Assembly (NCBI RefSeq): GCF_015689175.1
Contig: NZ_CP065047.1
Coordinates: forward strand, 5,642,001 to 5,706,000
Length of the DNA stretch: 64,000 nt
Source: Mycobacterium kubicae
Lineage (GTDB): Bacteria > Actinomycetota > Actinomycetes > Mycobacteriales > Mycobacteriaceae
Direction of reading: 5' to 3'
The translations under genes and the position numbers were made by a program. Shown here one piece after another: positions 1 to 15,775 of the stretch. Numbering within the stretch: the first letter of the stretch is position 1; each line of letters opens with the position of its first letter. The notes beneath the pieces were generated by a model, which was not told the origin of the DNA, ran no database searches, and saw nothing but the letters and a program-made list of their open reading frames with translations.

Positions 1-56
1 TGCGTCTTCATCGCCTCGGTCAGATCCGACCGGAGCCGGGATTTGAGTTCCGCCAT
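1..56 (-). CDS. GatB/YqeY domain protein, N-terminal fragment (Rv3688c-like)
   Basis: Only the first 18 codons are in the window. The gene starts at an ATG whose complement lies at 54-56 and runs off the left edge. The residues MAELKSRLRSDLTEAMKT match the usual start of GatB/YqeY-domain proteins, which resemble the tRNA-binding tail of the amidotransferase GatB and have no settled function. The call is supported by synteny, because the following genes correspond to Rv3689 onward. The gene is divergent from the next one, with about 136 bases between the two starts. Confidence 0.7.
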   Translation of the reverse strand, partial: MAELKSRLRSDLTEAMKT

Positions 57-192
57 GGCTGAGACGCTACGCGCCGGGACGCCACGCGATCGAGTGCTGA
101 GCACCGGACTCGCCCGCCGGGCCCACATTGTGAAATGCCCCGGCCGCCGACAGGATGGAGGCCATGACGAACGACGACGGGCGCCGCACCCG

Positions 193-1458
193 GTGAGCAC
201 GCCGCCGCCTGGCTATCCGGTTGGCCAGCCGCCCGTCCCTCCGGCGTACGGCGTCCCGCCGGCCTACGGACCGCCGCCGGCTTATGGCCCGCCCCCGGCG
301 TACGGGCCGCCGCCCGCGCATGGCGCGCCATACGGTCCCCCCACTTACGGGGCTGTGCCGCCTTACGGGCCGGCTTACGGCGCTGTGCCGCCTTACGGGC
401 CGGCTTACGGCCCTGTGCCGCCTTCTGGGCCGGCTTACGGCCCTGTGCCCGGTTATGGTGCGCAGTACGGTCCACCGCTCATCCCAGGCGCGGCCAAGCC
501 GGGCATCATCCCGCTGCGACCGTTGACGCTCAGCGACATCTTCAACGGCGCTGTGGGCTACATCCGGACCAATCCCAAGGCGACGCTCGGCCTGACCGCC
601 ATGGTGGTCGTGGTCATGCAGGTCATCACGTTGCTGGCCACGCTCGGACCGTTGGCCGCCTACGGCAACTTGAGCGACAGCCGCCCAGACGAATTGACCG
701 GCGGCGTCGTGGGAACGTGGTTGGCCTCGATCGCCGGGGGCCTGCTGGTGACCTGGCTGGGCGGAATGCTGCTCAGCGGGATGCTCACCGTCATCGTCGG
801 GCGGGCGGTGTTCGGGTCGCCGATCACAGTGCGGGAGGCATGGGCCAAGGTCCGCGGTCGCCTGCTCGCGTTGCTCGGGCTGGCCCTGATCGAAGCCGCC
901 GGGCTGGTGGCGCTGGTCGGGCTGGTCATCGTGATCCTGGTCGGTGTGGGAGTGGCCGCCAACGGAGCCGCCGCGGTGCTGCTGGGGTTCCCGCTGCTGC
1001 TGGCGGTGGGGTTGCTGCTGGCCTACCTGTACACCGTGCTGCTGTTCGCCCCGGTACTGATCGTGCTGGAAAGGCTGCCGGTCCTCGACGCCATCAGCCG
1101 GTCGTTCGCGCTGGTGAGGAACGGCTTCTGGCGGGTGCTGGGCATCCGACTGCTGACGGCGCTGGTGGTGGGTGTGGTCGGTGGGGCCGTTTCGGCGCCG
1201 TTCAGCCTCGTCGGCCAGTTGATGACCGCCGCCGGCGGGTCGACCGCCATGCTGCTCGTCGGCACCACGTTGAGCAGCATCGGCGGCGCGATCAGCCAGA
1301 TAATCACCGCGCCGTTCACCGCCGGAGTGGTCGTGCTGCTCTACATGGATCGGCGGATGCGCGCTGAAGCGTTCGACCTGGTTCTGCAGACCGGCGCGGC
1401 CGGCGGCCCGGCCGCGGTGGAGTCCACCGACAACCTATGGCTCACGAGACCGGTTTAG
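193..1458 (+). CDS. Pro/Tyr-rich multi-pass membrane protein (Rv3689-like)
   Basis: A membrane protein of unknown function. From the GTG at 193 it is 421 residues. About the first 95 residues are a low-complexity, presumably cytosolic tail built of PAYGPP/PYGPAYG repeats. A conserved segment starting LRPLTLSDIFNGA follows, then about six hydrophobic segments, an arrangement seen in membrane proteins related to the GPDPase membrane domain. The frame is open back to 43, but that start overlaps the divergent gene, and 193 directly precedes the natural-looking VSTPPPGYP sequence. The start is therefore uncertain. The stop is 13 bases before the DUF4129 gene, so it probably heads or joins the MoxR operon. 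The membrane class is secure; the role is not known. Confidence 0.75.
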   Translation: MSTPPPGYPVGQPPVPPAYGVPPAYGPPPAYGPPPAYGPPPAHGAPYGPPTYGAVPPYGPAYGAVPPYGPAYGPVPPSGPAYGPVPGYGAQYGPPLIPGAAKPGIIPLRPLTLSDIFNGAVGYIRTNPKATLGLTAMVVVVMQVITLLATLGPLAAYGNLSDSRPDELTGGVVGTWLASIAGGLLVTWLGGMLLSGMLTVIVGRAVFGSPITVREAWAKVRGRLLALLGLALIEAAGLVALVGLVIVILVGVGVAANGAAAVLLGFPLLLAVGLLLAYLYTVLLFAPVLIVLERLPVLDAISRSFALVRNGFWRVLGIRLLTALVVGVVGGAVSAPFSLVGQLMTAAGGSTAMLLVGTTLSSIGGAISQIITAPFTAGVVVLLYMDRRMRAEAFDLVLQTGAAGGPAAVESTDNLWLTRPV

Positions 1459-1471
1459 GGGCCTACGGATA

Positions 1472-2125
1472 GTGCCTTCCATCGACATTGACCGCGATGC
1501 CGCCCATCAGGCCGCGCAGCGTGAGCTCAACAAACCCATCTACCCAAAGGACTCCCCCGCCAAGGCGTTCAGCGACTGGATCAATGAGCTGCTGTACCGG
1601 TTGCTGGAGAAGGGCTCGCAGGTGTCCGGCGGGTGGTTCACCGTCACCGTGCTGCTCATCTTGCTCGTGATCGCCGTCATCGTCGGCGTCCACATCGCGC
1701 GCAACACCATGCGGACCCACCGCGGCGGTGACCATCAACTCTTCGACGCCGGTCAGCTCACCGCAGCGCAGCACCGAGCCACCGCGGAAAGCTATGCCGC
1801 CGAGGGTAACTGGGCCGCGGCGATCCGGCACCGGTTGCGCGCCGTCGCTCGCCAGCTCGAAGAGACCGGGGTGCTCGATCCGACACCTGGGCGCACCGCC
1901 AACGAGTTGGCTTCCGATGCCGGCGCGGCCATACCCCACCTAGCGGGCGAATTGGCCGAAGCGGCAACCGCATTCAACGACGTCACATACGGCGAACGGC
2001 CCGGTACCCAAGCCGCCTACCAGATGATCGCCGACCTCGACGACCACCTGCGATCCCGCACACCGGCCACGCACTCAGCGGGCCACAAACTCATCGCCCC
2101 GGATTCATGGGCGCAAGTCCGGTGA
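1472..2125 (+). CDS. DUF4129 domain membrane protein (Rv3690-like)
   Basis: 217 residues from a GTG start. There is an amphipathic N-terminal part (about 1-55), one strong transmembrane helix at about 56-76 (FTVTVLLILLVIAVIVGVHI), and a helical cytosolic DUF4129 domain containing RHRLRAVARQLEETGVLDPTPGRTANE split by short breaks. Proteins of this family are regularly encoded next to MoxR ATPases and DUF58 proteins, and that is the case here. The downstream gene overlaps its end, so the two are likely translationally coupled. A scaffold role at the membrane for the MoxR complex is inference. Confidence 0.8.
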   Translation: MPSIDIDRDAAHQAAQRELNKPIYPKDSPAKAFSDWINELLYRLLEKGSQVSGGWFTVTVLLILLVIAVIVGVHIARNTMRTHRGGDHQLFDAGQLTAAQHRATAESYAAEGNWAAAIRHRLRAVARQLEETGVLDPTPGRTANELASDAGAAIPHLAGELAEAATAFNDVTYGERPGTQAAYQMIADLDDHLRSRTPATHSAGHKLIAPDSWAQVR

Positions 2126-3260
2126 CCGCCGCCCGGGTGGAACCGGCGCAGCGCCGTCGGCCGTGGCGGGCGATCCTGCTGGCGCTGGCGGCAATCACCG
2201 TGGTCGCCGCCCTCACCACGTACCTGACCGCACCGCGACCCGGCGGGACGATGGACCCCGAATCCACCAGTTCGTCCGGCGCGCACGCCCTGGTGACGCT
2301 GCTGCGTGACGCCGGGGTGGAGGTCGTGGTGGCCAACACCGTCGCCGACGTGGAGAACGCCGCGCGTCCCGACACGCTGCTGTTGGTGGCCCAGAGTCAA
2401 TACCTCACCGACACGGCGCTTCTCGACCGCCTGGCGAAAGCACCCGGTGACCTGTTGCTCGTCGACCCCACCTCGCGAACCCGCGCGGCACTCACCCCGG
2501 GCCTGCGCATCGGATCCGCCGATCCTTTCGACAGTCAGCCCAATTGTTCGCTGCGCGAAGCCACCCGGGCCGGACCGGTCAGCTTCGGACCGAGCGACAC
2601 CTACGAGGCCAGCGGCAATATCCCGGTGACCAGTTGCTACGGCGGTGCACTGGTCCGCTATCGGGACTCGGGTAGCACCGGCACCCGAACCGTTACCGTC
2701 GTGGGCAGCAGCAAGTTCATGACCAATGACGGACTGCTCCAGGCGGGCAATGCGGCGCTGGCGATGAACCTCGTGGGCGACCGCCCCCGGGTGATCTGGT
2801 TCGCACCGCAGCGCATCGAAGGCGAGAAGTCCTCTGCCACCTCGATTTTCGACCTGATTCCGGCGAACGTGACCTGGATGGTCTGGCAGCTGTGGCTGGT
2901 GGTCATCCTGGTGGCGCTGTGGAAGGGTCGCCGAGTCGGTCCGCTGGTGGCCGAGGAGCTGCCCGTCGTGGTGCGCGCCTCGGAGACCGTGGAGGGCCGC
3001 GGCCGGCTCTACCGGTCGCGGCGGGCCCGCGACCGCGCCGCCGACGCGTTGCGGACCGCGACATTGCAGCGCCTGGTGCCCCGCCTCGGCGTCGGCGCGG
3101 GCGCGGCACCGCCGGCGGTGGTGGCAACGATCGCCCAGCGCAGCGGCGCCGATCCGGAGTTCGTCCGCTACCACCTCTTCGGCCCGCCACCGGCCACCGA
3201 CAGCGACTTGCTACAACTTGCCCGTGCGCTCGACGACATCGAAAGGCAGGTCACCCACTC

Positions 3261-3264
<4 letters not shown>
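2107..3264 (+). CDS. DUF4350 domain membrane protein (Rv3691-like)
   Basis: 385 residues from ATG 2107. A GTG at 2122 that overlaps the previous stop as GTGA is an equally good start (380 residues). There is a signal-anchor helix at about 20-40 (AILLALAAITVVAALTTYL), then an extracytoplasmic domain with the DUF4350 signature (STSSSGAHALVTLLRDAGVEV), then a second helix near residue 265 (VTWMVWQLWLVVILVALW) followed by a basic cytosolic tail. It belongs to the DUF4129-DUF4350-MoxR-DUF58 operon and overlaps moxR by 4 bases. The biochemical function is unknown; the genetic link to MoxR is well known for the family. Confidence 0.8.
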
Positions 3265-4237
<973 letters not shown>

Positions 4238-4238
<1 letters not shown>

Positions 4239-5560
4239 TGGTCCTGACCGGACGCACCGGCTTACTGGCGCTGCTGTGTGTGCTGCCGATCGCAGTGTCA
4301 CCGTGGCCGGCAAGGGCTTTCGCGGTCCTGCTGGTGGTGCTGGCGGCGGCTGTGGCCGTCGACGTCGGGTTGGCGGCGAGTACTCGCAACCTGCGTTATG
4401 CCCGGTCGCCGGACTCTTCGGCACGCCTGGGCCAGCCGGTGGACGCCGGCTTGGAGATCCACAACGACGGACGGCGCCGGTTTCGCGGTCAGGTGCGCGA
4501 CGCCTGGCCGCCGAGCGCGCGGGCGCAGCCGCGTACCCACCGGCTCACCCTGCCCGCCGGCGGACACCAGCGGGTGGACACCGCACTGCGGCCGGTGCGT
4601 CGCGGCGACCAGCGTGCCGCGGTGGTCACCGCGCGCTCGATCGGTCCGCTGGGCCTGGCAGGACGGCAGGGCTCGCAGTCGGTGCCCGGCACGGTGCGGG
4701 TGTTGCCGCCCTTCCTGTCGCGCAAGCACCTGCCGTCGCGGTTGGCCAAACTTCGCGAGATCGACGGATTGCTGCCCACGCTGATCCGCGGGCAGGGAAC
4801 CGAATTCGATTCGCTGCGTGAGTATGTCGTCGGTGACGACGTTCGCTCCATCGACTGGCGCGCGACCGCCCGGCGCGCCGACGTCATGGTTCGCACCTGG
4901 CGGCCCGAACGCGACCGGCGGGTGGTCATCGTGCTCGACACCGGACGCATGGCCGCGGGACGAGTCGGCGTGGACCCCACCGCCGCCGACCCCGCCGGCT
5001 GGCCCCGGCTGGATTGGGCCATGGACGCCGCCCTCCTGCTGGCGGCCCTGGCGTCCCGCGCCGGGGACCATGTCGATTTCCTTGCCCACGACCGGGTCAG
5101 CCGGGCCGGCGTGTTCGGCGCGTCGCGCACCGAACTACTGGCCCAGCTGGTCAACGCGATGGCCCCGCTCGAGCCGGCCCTCGTCGAATCCGATTGGCGC
5201 GCAATGGTTGCCACCATCGCGCGGCGCACCCGGCGGCGCTCGCTGGTGGTGTTGCTGACCGACCTCAATGCCACCGCGCTCGACGAGGGGCTGCTGCCCG
5301 TGCTGCCGCGGTTGTCAACCAAGCATCACGTGCTGGTCGCCGCGGTCGCTGACCCCCGCGTCGACGAGTTGGCCCTCGGACGTTCCGACGCGGCAGCGGT
5401 CTACGACGCTGCAGCGGCCGAACGAGCCCGCAACGACCGGCGCGCTATCGCCTCGCGACTGCGCCGCGACGGCGTCGAGGTGGTGGACGAACCGCCCACC
5501 GAACTGGCGCCCGGTCTGGCCGACCGCTATTTGGCGATGAAGGCGACGGGGCGGCTGTAA
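4238..5560 (+). CDS. DUF58 domain protein, MoxR partner (Rv3693-like)
   Basis: 440 residues from a GTG that shares one base with the moxR stop (TAGTG). Two hydrophobic stretches occur in the first 45 residues (LLALLCVLPIAVSPWPA, then a VLLVVLAAAVAVDVGLA segment). The DUF58 signature lies at about 189-212 (EFDSLREYV, then GDDVRSIDWRATARR). A VWA-like region follows, beginning VVIVLDTGRM, as expected for a metal-ion-adhesion-like fold that pairs with MoxR. It is the last gene of the operon; the next gene is convergent, with 12 bases between the stops. The function of the pair in mycobacteria is not established. Confidence 0.88.
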
Positions 5561-5572
5561 CGCTGCCCCGCG

Positions 5573-6565
5573 TCAGGCGGTCGGCACGACGTCGGGGGCG
5601 TCTTCGATGTCGCCGGTTTCCCCCGCCCGGGCGGCGCGGCGACCGAAGTAGACGACGTAGGACAGGAACGCCGCCTCGGCCAGCACACCGATGCCGACCC
5701 GCACGAACGTCGGCAAGGGTGAAGGGGTCACCATCGCTTCGATGAGACCGGCGACCAGCAACACGGCCACCAAACCCACCGCGACCGAGGCCACCCCGCG
5801 GCCTTGTTCGGCGAGCACCTGACCGCGCGGCCGGTCCCCGGGCGCGATCACCGACCAACCCAGCCGCATCCCGCTTGCGCCCGCCAGGAACACCGCCGTG
5901 AGCTCCAGCAATCCGTGCGGGAGCAGCAATCCCAGCAGCAGGCCACCCTTGCCCGCCTGAAACATCAGCCCACCGATGACACCCAGGTTGGCGGCGTTCT
6001 GGAACAGCACCACCGGAATCGGCAGTCCGAGAACGACGGACATGGCGATGCACTTGGCTGCCACCCACGAATTGTTCACCCAGACTTGCAGCGCGAACGC
6101 CGCCGCGGGGTGCTCGCTGTAATAGGACTTCACGTCGTGATTGACCAATTCGTCTATGTCGGTGGGGGTTCCGACCAGGGACTGCACTTCGGGGCTACCG
6201 GCCACCCAGAAGCCCATCACCACCACGACGGCGAAGAACACCACGGCGGTGGCCAGCCACCACCGCCACGTCCGGTAAGCGACCACCGGGAAGGAGACCG
6301 TCCAGAACCGGACGAACGTGCTGGACAGCGGCGCATGGGCGCCGGTGACCGCAGAGCGCGCCCGCGCCACCAAGCTGGAAAGCCGCCCCACCACCAGCGA
6401 GTCCGACGACACCGACCGCAACATCGACAGATGCGTGGACACCCGCTGATAGAGCTCGACGAGCTCGTCGACCTCCGCGCCACTCAACGAGCGACGGCGT
6501 TTGATCAGCTGGTCAAGCCGATCCCACGTGGCGCGGTGAGTCAGCAAGAACGCGTCGACGTCCAC
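5573..6565 (-). CDS. Stage II sporulation protein M-like membrane protein (Rv3694c-like)
   Basis: 330 residues, GTG start at 6565. The N-terminal half is soluble and helical (MDVDAFLLTHRATWDRLDQL), with an RRRSLSGAEVDELVELYQRV segment. The C-terminal half has about five membrane helices and the SpoIIM-family stretch FQNAANLGVIGGLM with LLPHGLLELTAVFLAGASG. Non-sporulating actinobacteria keep such proteins beside MoxR/RDD genes. A TAGGCT box lies 7 nt before the start codon, so the mRNA is probably leaderless. The gene is divergent from the RDD gene, and the two starts are about 64 bases apart. Confidence 0.85.
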   Translation of the reverse strand: MDVDAFLLTHRATWDRLDQLIKRRRSLSGAEVDELVELYQRVSTHLSMLRSVSSDSLVVGRLSSLVARARSAVTGAHAPLSSTFVRFWTVSFPVVAYRTWRWWLATAVVFFAVVVVMGFWVAGSPEVQSLVGTPTDIDELVNHDVKSYYSEHPAAAFALQVWVNNSWVAAKCIAMSVVLGLPIPVVLFQNAANLGVIGGLMFQAGKGGLLLGLLLPHGLLELTAVFLAGASGMRLGWSVIAPGDRPRGQVLAEQGRGVASVAVGLVAVLLVAGLIEAMVTPSPLPTFVRVGIGVLAEAAFLSYVVYFGRRAARAGETGDIEDAPDVVPTA

Positions 6566-6572
6566 CCTGCGC

Positions 6573-6578
6573 AGCCTA
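6573..6578 (-). promoter_or_regulatory. Predicted -10 box for the SpoIIM-like gene
   Basis: Read on the minus strand the box is TAGGCT, separated by 7 nt from the GTG start. This fits the TANNNT -10 consensus of mycobacterial housekeeping promoters and the spacing of leaderless transcripts. No convincing -35 is visible. Confidence 0.4.
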
Positions 6579-6628
6579 CCGATCCAGTCCAGCGGACCAG
6601 CTCGGCAAAGCCTGTACCGTTCCGGAGT

Positions 6629-7519
6629 ATGTCGGAGGTGGTGACCGGGGACGCGGTGGTCCTGGACGTCCAGATCGCCCAGTTGCCGGTGCGGGCAGTG
6701 AGCGCGCTCATCGACATCTTCGTCATGTTCATCGGTTATCTGCTCGGGCTGATGTTGTGGGCGGCCACGCTGAGCCAGTTCGACGAAGCGTTGACGGTCG
6801 CGTTCCTGATCATCTTCACGGTGCTGGTGGTCATCGGCTATCCGCTGGGCTGGGAAACCGCCACGCGCGGACGTTCGGTGGGCAAGATCGTGATGGGTCT
6901 GCGCGTGGTGTCCGACGACGGCGGCCCGGAACGGTTCCGGCAGGCCCTGTTTCGCGCGCTCGCGTCGTCGGTGGAGATCTGGATGCTGTTCGGAAGCCCG
7001 GCGGTGATCTGCAGCATCTTGTCGCCGAAAGCCAAGCGCATCGGTGACATCTTCGCCGGCACCGTCGTCGTCAGCGAACGCGGTCCCCGGTTGGGTCCGC
7101 CACCGCTGATGCCGCCGGCACTCACCTGGTGGGCGTCCTCATTGCAGCTGTCCGGGCTCACCGCCGGGCAAGCCGAAGTCGCCCGCCAATTCCTGTCTCG
7201 CGCCCCACAACTCGCCCCAGCGCTGCGCGACCAGATGGCCTACCGGATCGCCAGCGATGTGCTGTCGCACATCGCGCCGCCACCACCTCCCGGGGTACCG
7301 CCGCAGTTGGTGCTCGCGGCCGTCCTCGCCGAACGTCACCGCCGGGAACTGGCCCGCATGCGGCCCGTGGCGCCTCAACCGACGCCGTGGCCCACGCCCA
7401 TGGCGCCCGGCAGCGCGCCCTGGCCGGGGCAGCAACCGTCGCCGTGGCCGGCGGCCGCCGCACAGCCCGGACCACCGCCGCAACCGCCGAACACCGGCGG
7501 CTTCTCGCCCCCGAGCTAG
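6629..7519 (+). CDS. RDD family membrane protein (Rv3695-like)
   Basis: 296 residues from ATG 6629. After a short N-terminus the RDD domain (about 10-150) carries the typical start VLDVQIAQLPVRAVSALIDI and three membrane helices, with a GRSVGKIVMGLRVV motif and RQALFRALASS. A soluble helical segment (about 165-235) follows, then a Pro/Trp-rich tail (PWPTPMAPGSAPWPGQQ). A possible -10 (TACCGT, 6615-6620) lies 8 nt before the start. The stop codon overlaps that of the convergent next gene through a shared CTAG. RDD proteins are thought to be transporters or membrane partners; here the context is the MoxR/DUF58/SpoIIM set. Confidence 0.85.
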   Translation: MSEVVTGDAVVLDVQIAQLPVRAVSALIDIFVMFIGYLLGLMLWAATLSQFDEALTVAFLIIFTVLVVIGYPLGWETATRGRSVGKIVMGLRVVSDDGGPERFRQALFRALASSVEIWMLFGSPAVICSILSPKAKRIGDIFAGTVVVSERGPRLGPPPLMPPALTWWASSLQLSGLTAGQAEVARQFLSRAPQLAPALRDQMAYRIASDVLSHIAPPPPPGVPPQLVLAAVLAERHRRELARMRPVAPQPTPWPTPMAPGSAPWPGQQPSPWPAAAAQPGPPPQPPNTGGFSPPS

Positions 7520-7905
7520 TGCTGCACTGACAACGCGAGCAAGCCGACGTCGGCAATCAACAGCGCTATCCCGCACAGCGGTACCGCAATGCCGGCCCGC
7601 TTCTTGGCGGTGAAGACCGAGGTGACGATGACCGCCAGGGCCACGAAGGGCGGGCCGTAGAACAGCACGTCGAAGTTGACACCGGCACCCAGATTGGAGC
7701 ACTGGCTGTCGATGCAGGAGTCGGTGCTCATCACCGCCCCAAGCGCAAACAACATCACGATCGCCGCGCCCGGCACCGTCAACAGGGCCAACACCCAGTT
7801 GACCCACGATCGATTTCCCACGCCGGGCTCTCCCTCACCCGGCCTCGGCTGCGTGGCGCTGCCCGGACCGGTCGGCAACGTGAGGTGGTGATTCTCGCCG
7901 TTCAT
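7516..7905 (-). CDS. Small four-helix membrane protein of unknown function
   Basis: 129 residues. A polar N-terminus (about 1-33) is followed by four hydrophobic segments (VLALLTVPGAAIVMLFALGA; VLFYGPPFVALAVIVTSVF; GIAVPLCGIALLIADVGLLA, with a loop carrying CIDSQCSN). The two cysteines in the first extracytoplasmic loop could form a disulfide. I do not recognise a named family. It is convergent with the RDD gene, with overlapping stop codons. Confidence 0.7.
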   Translation of the reverse strand: MNGENHHLTLPTGPGSATQPRPGEGEPGVGNRSWVNWVLALLTVPGAAIVMLFALGAVMSTDSCIDSQCSNLGAGVNFDVLFYGPPFVALAVIVTSVFTAKKRAGIAVPLCGIALLIADVGLLALSVQH

Positions 7906-7980
7906 TGCTCAGGTGCTACCCCGCCGCGGGGCGATGCAAACCGGCGATGACGCTCCCGGCGCCCGAAGTCCACATTGCGA

Positions 7981-8010
7981 AGCGATAGTTAGCGATATAT
8001 CGTGATGCAT
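7981..8010. promoter_or_regulatory. Candidate PadR operator upstream of the PadR gene
   Basis: The AT-rich stretch before the PadR gene contains the perfect 10-bp palindrome CGATATATCG at 7993-8002, flanked by related half sites (GCGATAG on the left, CGTGATGC on the right). PadR repressors often bind ATAT-containing dyads in their own promoters, so autoregulation is plausible. The palindrome is seen directly; the binding is inference. Confidence 0.5.
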
Positions 8011-8071
8011 AGGTAACACACCCGAGGGCGTCGCACTCGGCGCTTTCTTCAGAGAACTCAAGGAGACACTC

Positions 8072-8776
8072 ATGCACAACCCATTCATTCCTCCCGGCGG
8101 GCCGTTCGGTGGGCGTCCCGGCTTCGGTTTCGGGCCGGGCCCCGCTCAGCGGCGCGCTCTGCATGACGCGAAGCGACACGCCAAACGAGAATTCTTCGAG
8201 CACCTGCGCGACCAGGCCGCCGGCCACGACGGGCCGATGGGCTTCGGCCCCGGTTTCGGGCCCGGTTTCGGCGGCGGCTTCGGCTTCGGACCCTTCGGGG
8301 GCCCGGGCGGAGGGCGCGGCGGCTTTCGGCGGGGCGGCCGCGGCCGGCGGGGCGACGTGCGCGCGGCCATCCTGGTCCTGCTGGCCGAACGGCCGATGCA
8401 CGGCTACGAGATGATTCAGCAGATCGCCGAACGCAGCAACGGCATCTGGCGGCCCAGCCCCGGCTCGGTCTACCCGACGCTGCAGCTACTCGGCGACGAA
8501 GGCCTGATCAGGGCCAGCGAGTCCGACGGCAGCAAGAAGCTGTTCGAACTGACCGACGAGGGGCGCGGCGCCGCCGAGAAAGTGGTCAGCCCCCCGTGGG
8601 ATGAGATCGCCGAGGGCGTCGATCCGGGCCAGCTGAATCTGCGGTCCGCGGTCGGACAGCTGTTCGGGGCCGTCGCACAGTCGGCGCACACCGCCAGCGC
8701 CGAGCAGCAGCAGCGCATCGTCGACATCGTCAACAACGCCCGCCGGGAGATCTACGGCATCCTCGGCGAGGAATAG
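8072..8776 (+). CDS. PadR-family transcriptional regulator with Gly/Phe-rich N-terminus
   Basis: 234 residues with a clear Shine-Dalgarno (AAGGAG at 8060-8065). Residues about 1-90 are low complexity, rich in Gly, Phe and Pro (FGPGFGPGFGGGFGFGPFGG) and then Arg/Gly (GGFRRGGRGRRG). The PadR winged helix follows (DVRAAILVLLAERPMHGYEM, then IAERSNGIWRPSPGSVYPTL and DEGLI), with a helical C-terminal dimerisation part. The signal or ligand cannot be read from sequence. The Gly/Phe tail is unusual for PadR proteins, which are mostly compact. The gene is convergent with glpK, with a long hairpin between them. Confidence 0.9.
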   Translation: MHNPFIPPGGPFGGRPGFGFGPGPAQRRALHDAKRHAKREFFEHLRDQAAGHDGPMGFGPGFGPGFGGGFGFGPFGGPGGGRGGFRRGGRGRRGDVRAAILVLLAERPMHGYEMIQQIAERSNGIWRPSPGSVYPTLQLLGDEGLIRASESDGSKKLFELTDEGRGAAEKVVSPPWDEIAEGVDPGQLNLRSAVGQLFGAVAQSAHTASAEQQQRIVDIVNNARREIYGILGEE

Positions 8777-8788
8777 TCACTCCCGGTG

Positions 8789-8856
8789 TGCCGCGAGCGT
8801 GCGCAGAATGCCGGCTCTGCCGGCGTGTCGCTGTACAGACACGCACGCTCGCGGCA
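8789..8856. terminator. Long compound inverted repeat between convergent padR and glpK
   Basis: Perfect 15-bp arms, TGCCGCGAGCGTGCG at 8789-8803 and its complement at 8842-8856, enclose two smaller hairpins (GCCGG..CCGGC and GTGTC..GACAC). It occupies nearly all of the gap between two convergent genes, which fits a bidirectional terminator or barrier. There is no U-tract. This type of element may belong to a dispersed mycobacterial intergenic repeat family. Confidence 0.6.
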
Positions 8857-8862
8857 TGGGGG

Positions 8863-10389
8863 TCAGGAGACGTCGACCCAGTCCAGGGTGCGCTCGACGG
8901 CTTTACGCCAGCCGGTATAACCCTGGGCGCGCTGATCGTCGCTCCACGCCGGCGTCCAGCGTTTGTCTTCCTTCCAGTTGGCGCGCAGGTCGGACGGGTC
9001 GTCCCAGAACCCGACGGCCAACCCGGCCGCGTAGGCCGCGCCCAGGGCGGTGGTCTCGGCGACCACCGGCCGCACGACGTCCACCCCCAGCACGTCAGCC
9101 TGGATCTGCATGCACAAGTCGTTGGCGGTGATGCCGCCGTCGACCTTCAATACCTCGAGGCGCACCCCGGAATCGGCCGCCATCGCATCCACCACATCGC
9201 GGCTCTGGTAGCAGATCGCCTCCAGCGTCGCGCGCGCCACATGCGCGTTGGTGTTGTACCGGGACAACCCGACGATGGCGCCGCGCGCATCCGATCGCCA
9301 GTACGGGGCGAACAGCCCGGAGAACGCCGGCACGAAGTACACCCCGCCGTTGTCGTCGACCTGACGCGCCAGCGCCTCGCTCTGCGCGGCGCCGCTGATG
9401 ATCCCCAACTGATCGCGCAACCACTGCACCGCCGACCCGGTCACCGCGATCGAACCCTCCAGCGCATAGACCGGTTTGGCGTCGCCGAACTGGTAACACA
9501 CCGTGGTCAACAACCCGTTGTCGGACCGCACGATCTGTTCGCCGGTATTGAGCAGCAGAAAGTTGCCGGTGCCATAGGTGTTCTTCGCTTCCCCGGTGTC
9601 CAGGCACACCTGCCCCACCATCGCCGCGTGCTGGTCGCCGAGCATCCCGGTGATCGGCACCTCACCGCCCACCGGACCGGTATCGACGGTGACGCCGTAC
9701 GGCAGCACCGGGGACGACGGCTGAATGGACGGCAGCATCTCGCGCGGCACGGAGAACAACGACAGCAACTCGTCGTCCCAGTCCAGCGTCTCGAGATTCA
9801 TCAGCATGGTGCGACTGGCGTTGGTCACGTCGGTGACGTGCACGCCGCCGCGCGGGCCGCCGGTCAGATTCCACAGCACCCAGCTGTCGGCGGTGCCGAA
9901 CAGCGCGTCACCTCGTTGCGCGGCATCGCGGACCCCGTCGACGTTGTCCAGAATCCACTGCAGCTTTCCGGCGGCGAAGTAGGTGGCCGGCGGCAGGCCG
10001 GCCTTGCGGCGGATGACCTCGCCGCGGCCGTCGCGGTCCAGCGCCGAGGCGATGCGGTCAGTGCGGGTGTCCTGCCAGACGATCGCGTTGTAATAGGGCC
10101 GTCCGGTGCGCCGGTTCCACACCAGGGTCGTCTCGCGCTGGTTGGTTATGCCCAGCGCCGCAATGTTTTTGGCAGTGAGATTGGCCCGGTTCAGCACCGA
10201 CATCAGCACCGACGACGTGCGTTCCCAGATTTCCACGGGGTCGTGTTCGACCCAGCCGGCGCGCGGCAGGATCTGTTCGTGCTCGAGCTGATGACGGGCG
10301 ACTTCGGCCCCGTCGTGGTCGAAGATCATGCAGCGCGTGCTGGTCGTGCCCTGATCGATGGCGGCTACGAATTCACAGGACTCGGGCAA
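8863..10389 (-). CDS. glpK: Glycerol kinase
   Basis: Phosphorylates glycerol with ATP to sn-glycerol 3-phosphate in the cytosol. 508 residues, the normal family length. FGGY kinase features are present: the N-terminal phosphate loop [18 protein letters not shown] at about 10-27, the [14 protein letters not shown] glycerol-binding segment, and the second-domain ATP motif ([13 protein letters not shown], then NTYGTGNF). It corresponds to Rv3696c. The ATG start lies 44 bases from the nearest possible start of the divergent GCS2-type gene, so their promoters are close or overlapping. Confidence 0.96.
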   Translation of the reverse strand: MPESCEFVAAIDQGTTSTRCMIFDHDGAEVARHQLEHEQILPRAGWVEHDPVEIWERTSSVLMSVLNRANLTAKNIAALGITNQRETTLVWNRRTGRPYYNAIVWQDTRTDRIASALDRDGRGEVIRRKAGLPPATYFAAGKLQWILDNVDGVRDAAQRGDALFGTADSWVLWNLTGGPRGGVHVTDVTNASRTMLMNLETLDWDDELLSLFSVPREMLPSIQPSSPVLPYGVTVDTGPVGGEVPITGMLGDQHAAMVGQVCLDTGEAKNTYGTGNFLLLNTGEQIVRSDNGLLTTVCYQFGDAKPVYALEGSIAVTGSAVQWLRDQLGIISGAAQSEALARQVDDNGGVYFVPAFSGLFAPYWRSDARGAIVGLSRYNTNAHVARATLEAICYQSRDVVDAMAADSGVRLEVLKVDGGITANDLCMQIQADVLGVDVVRPVVAETTALGAAYAAGLAVGFWDDPSDLRANWKEDKRWTPAWSDDQRAQGYTGWRKAVERTLDWVDVS

Positions 10390-10433
10390 CGGCTCTCCTC
10401 GCTAGTGACATACGACACTGCATGTAATGGTCC

Positions 10434-15603
<5,170 letters not shown>

Positions 15604-15775
15604 TCGGCAGCCTTTCTCGCAGACTCAAACGTGGAGCCGCGGGCCACCGCAGGGGTCGCGACCCCAACGCCGGCGCGCGTCATTGGAGCGACAAGCTACC
15701 GCACACGCGCCTAATAAGCACCGTCTTTAGTGCCCAAAAAGTTCGATTTTTTACCGAGGTCCGTACCGTCCGCCA

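Noticed and set aside
5804..6628. N-terminal extension of the RDD protein by 275 codons
   Set aside because: Lies antisense over the SpoIIM-like gene and is His/Gln/Arg-rich; the RDD domain begins right after ATG 6629.
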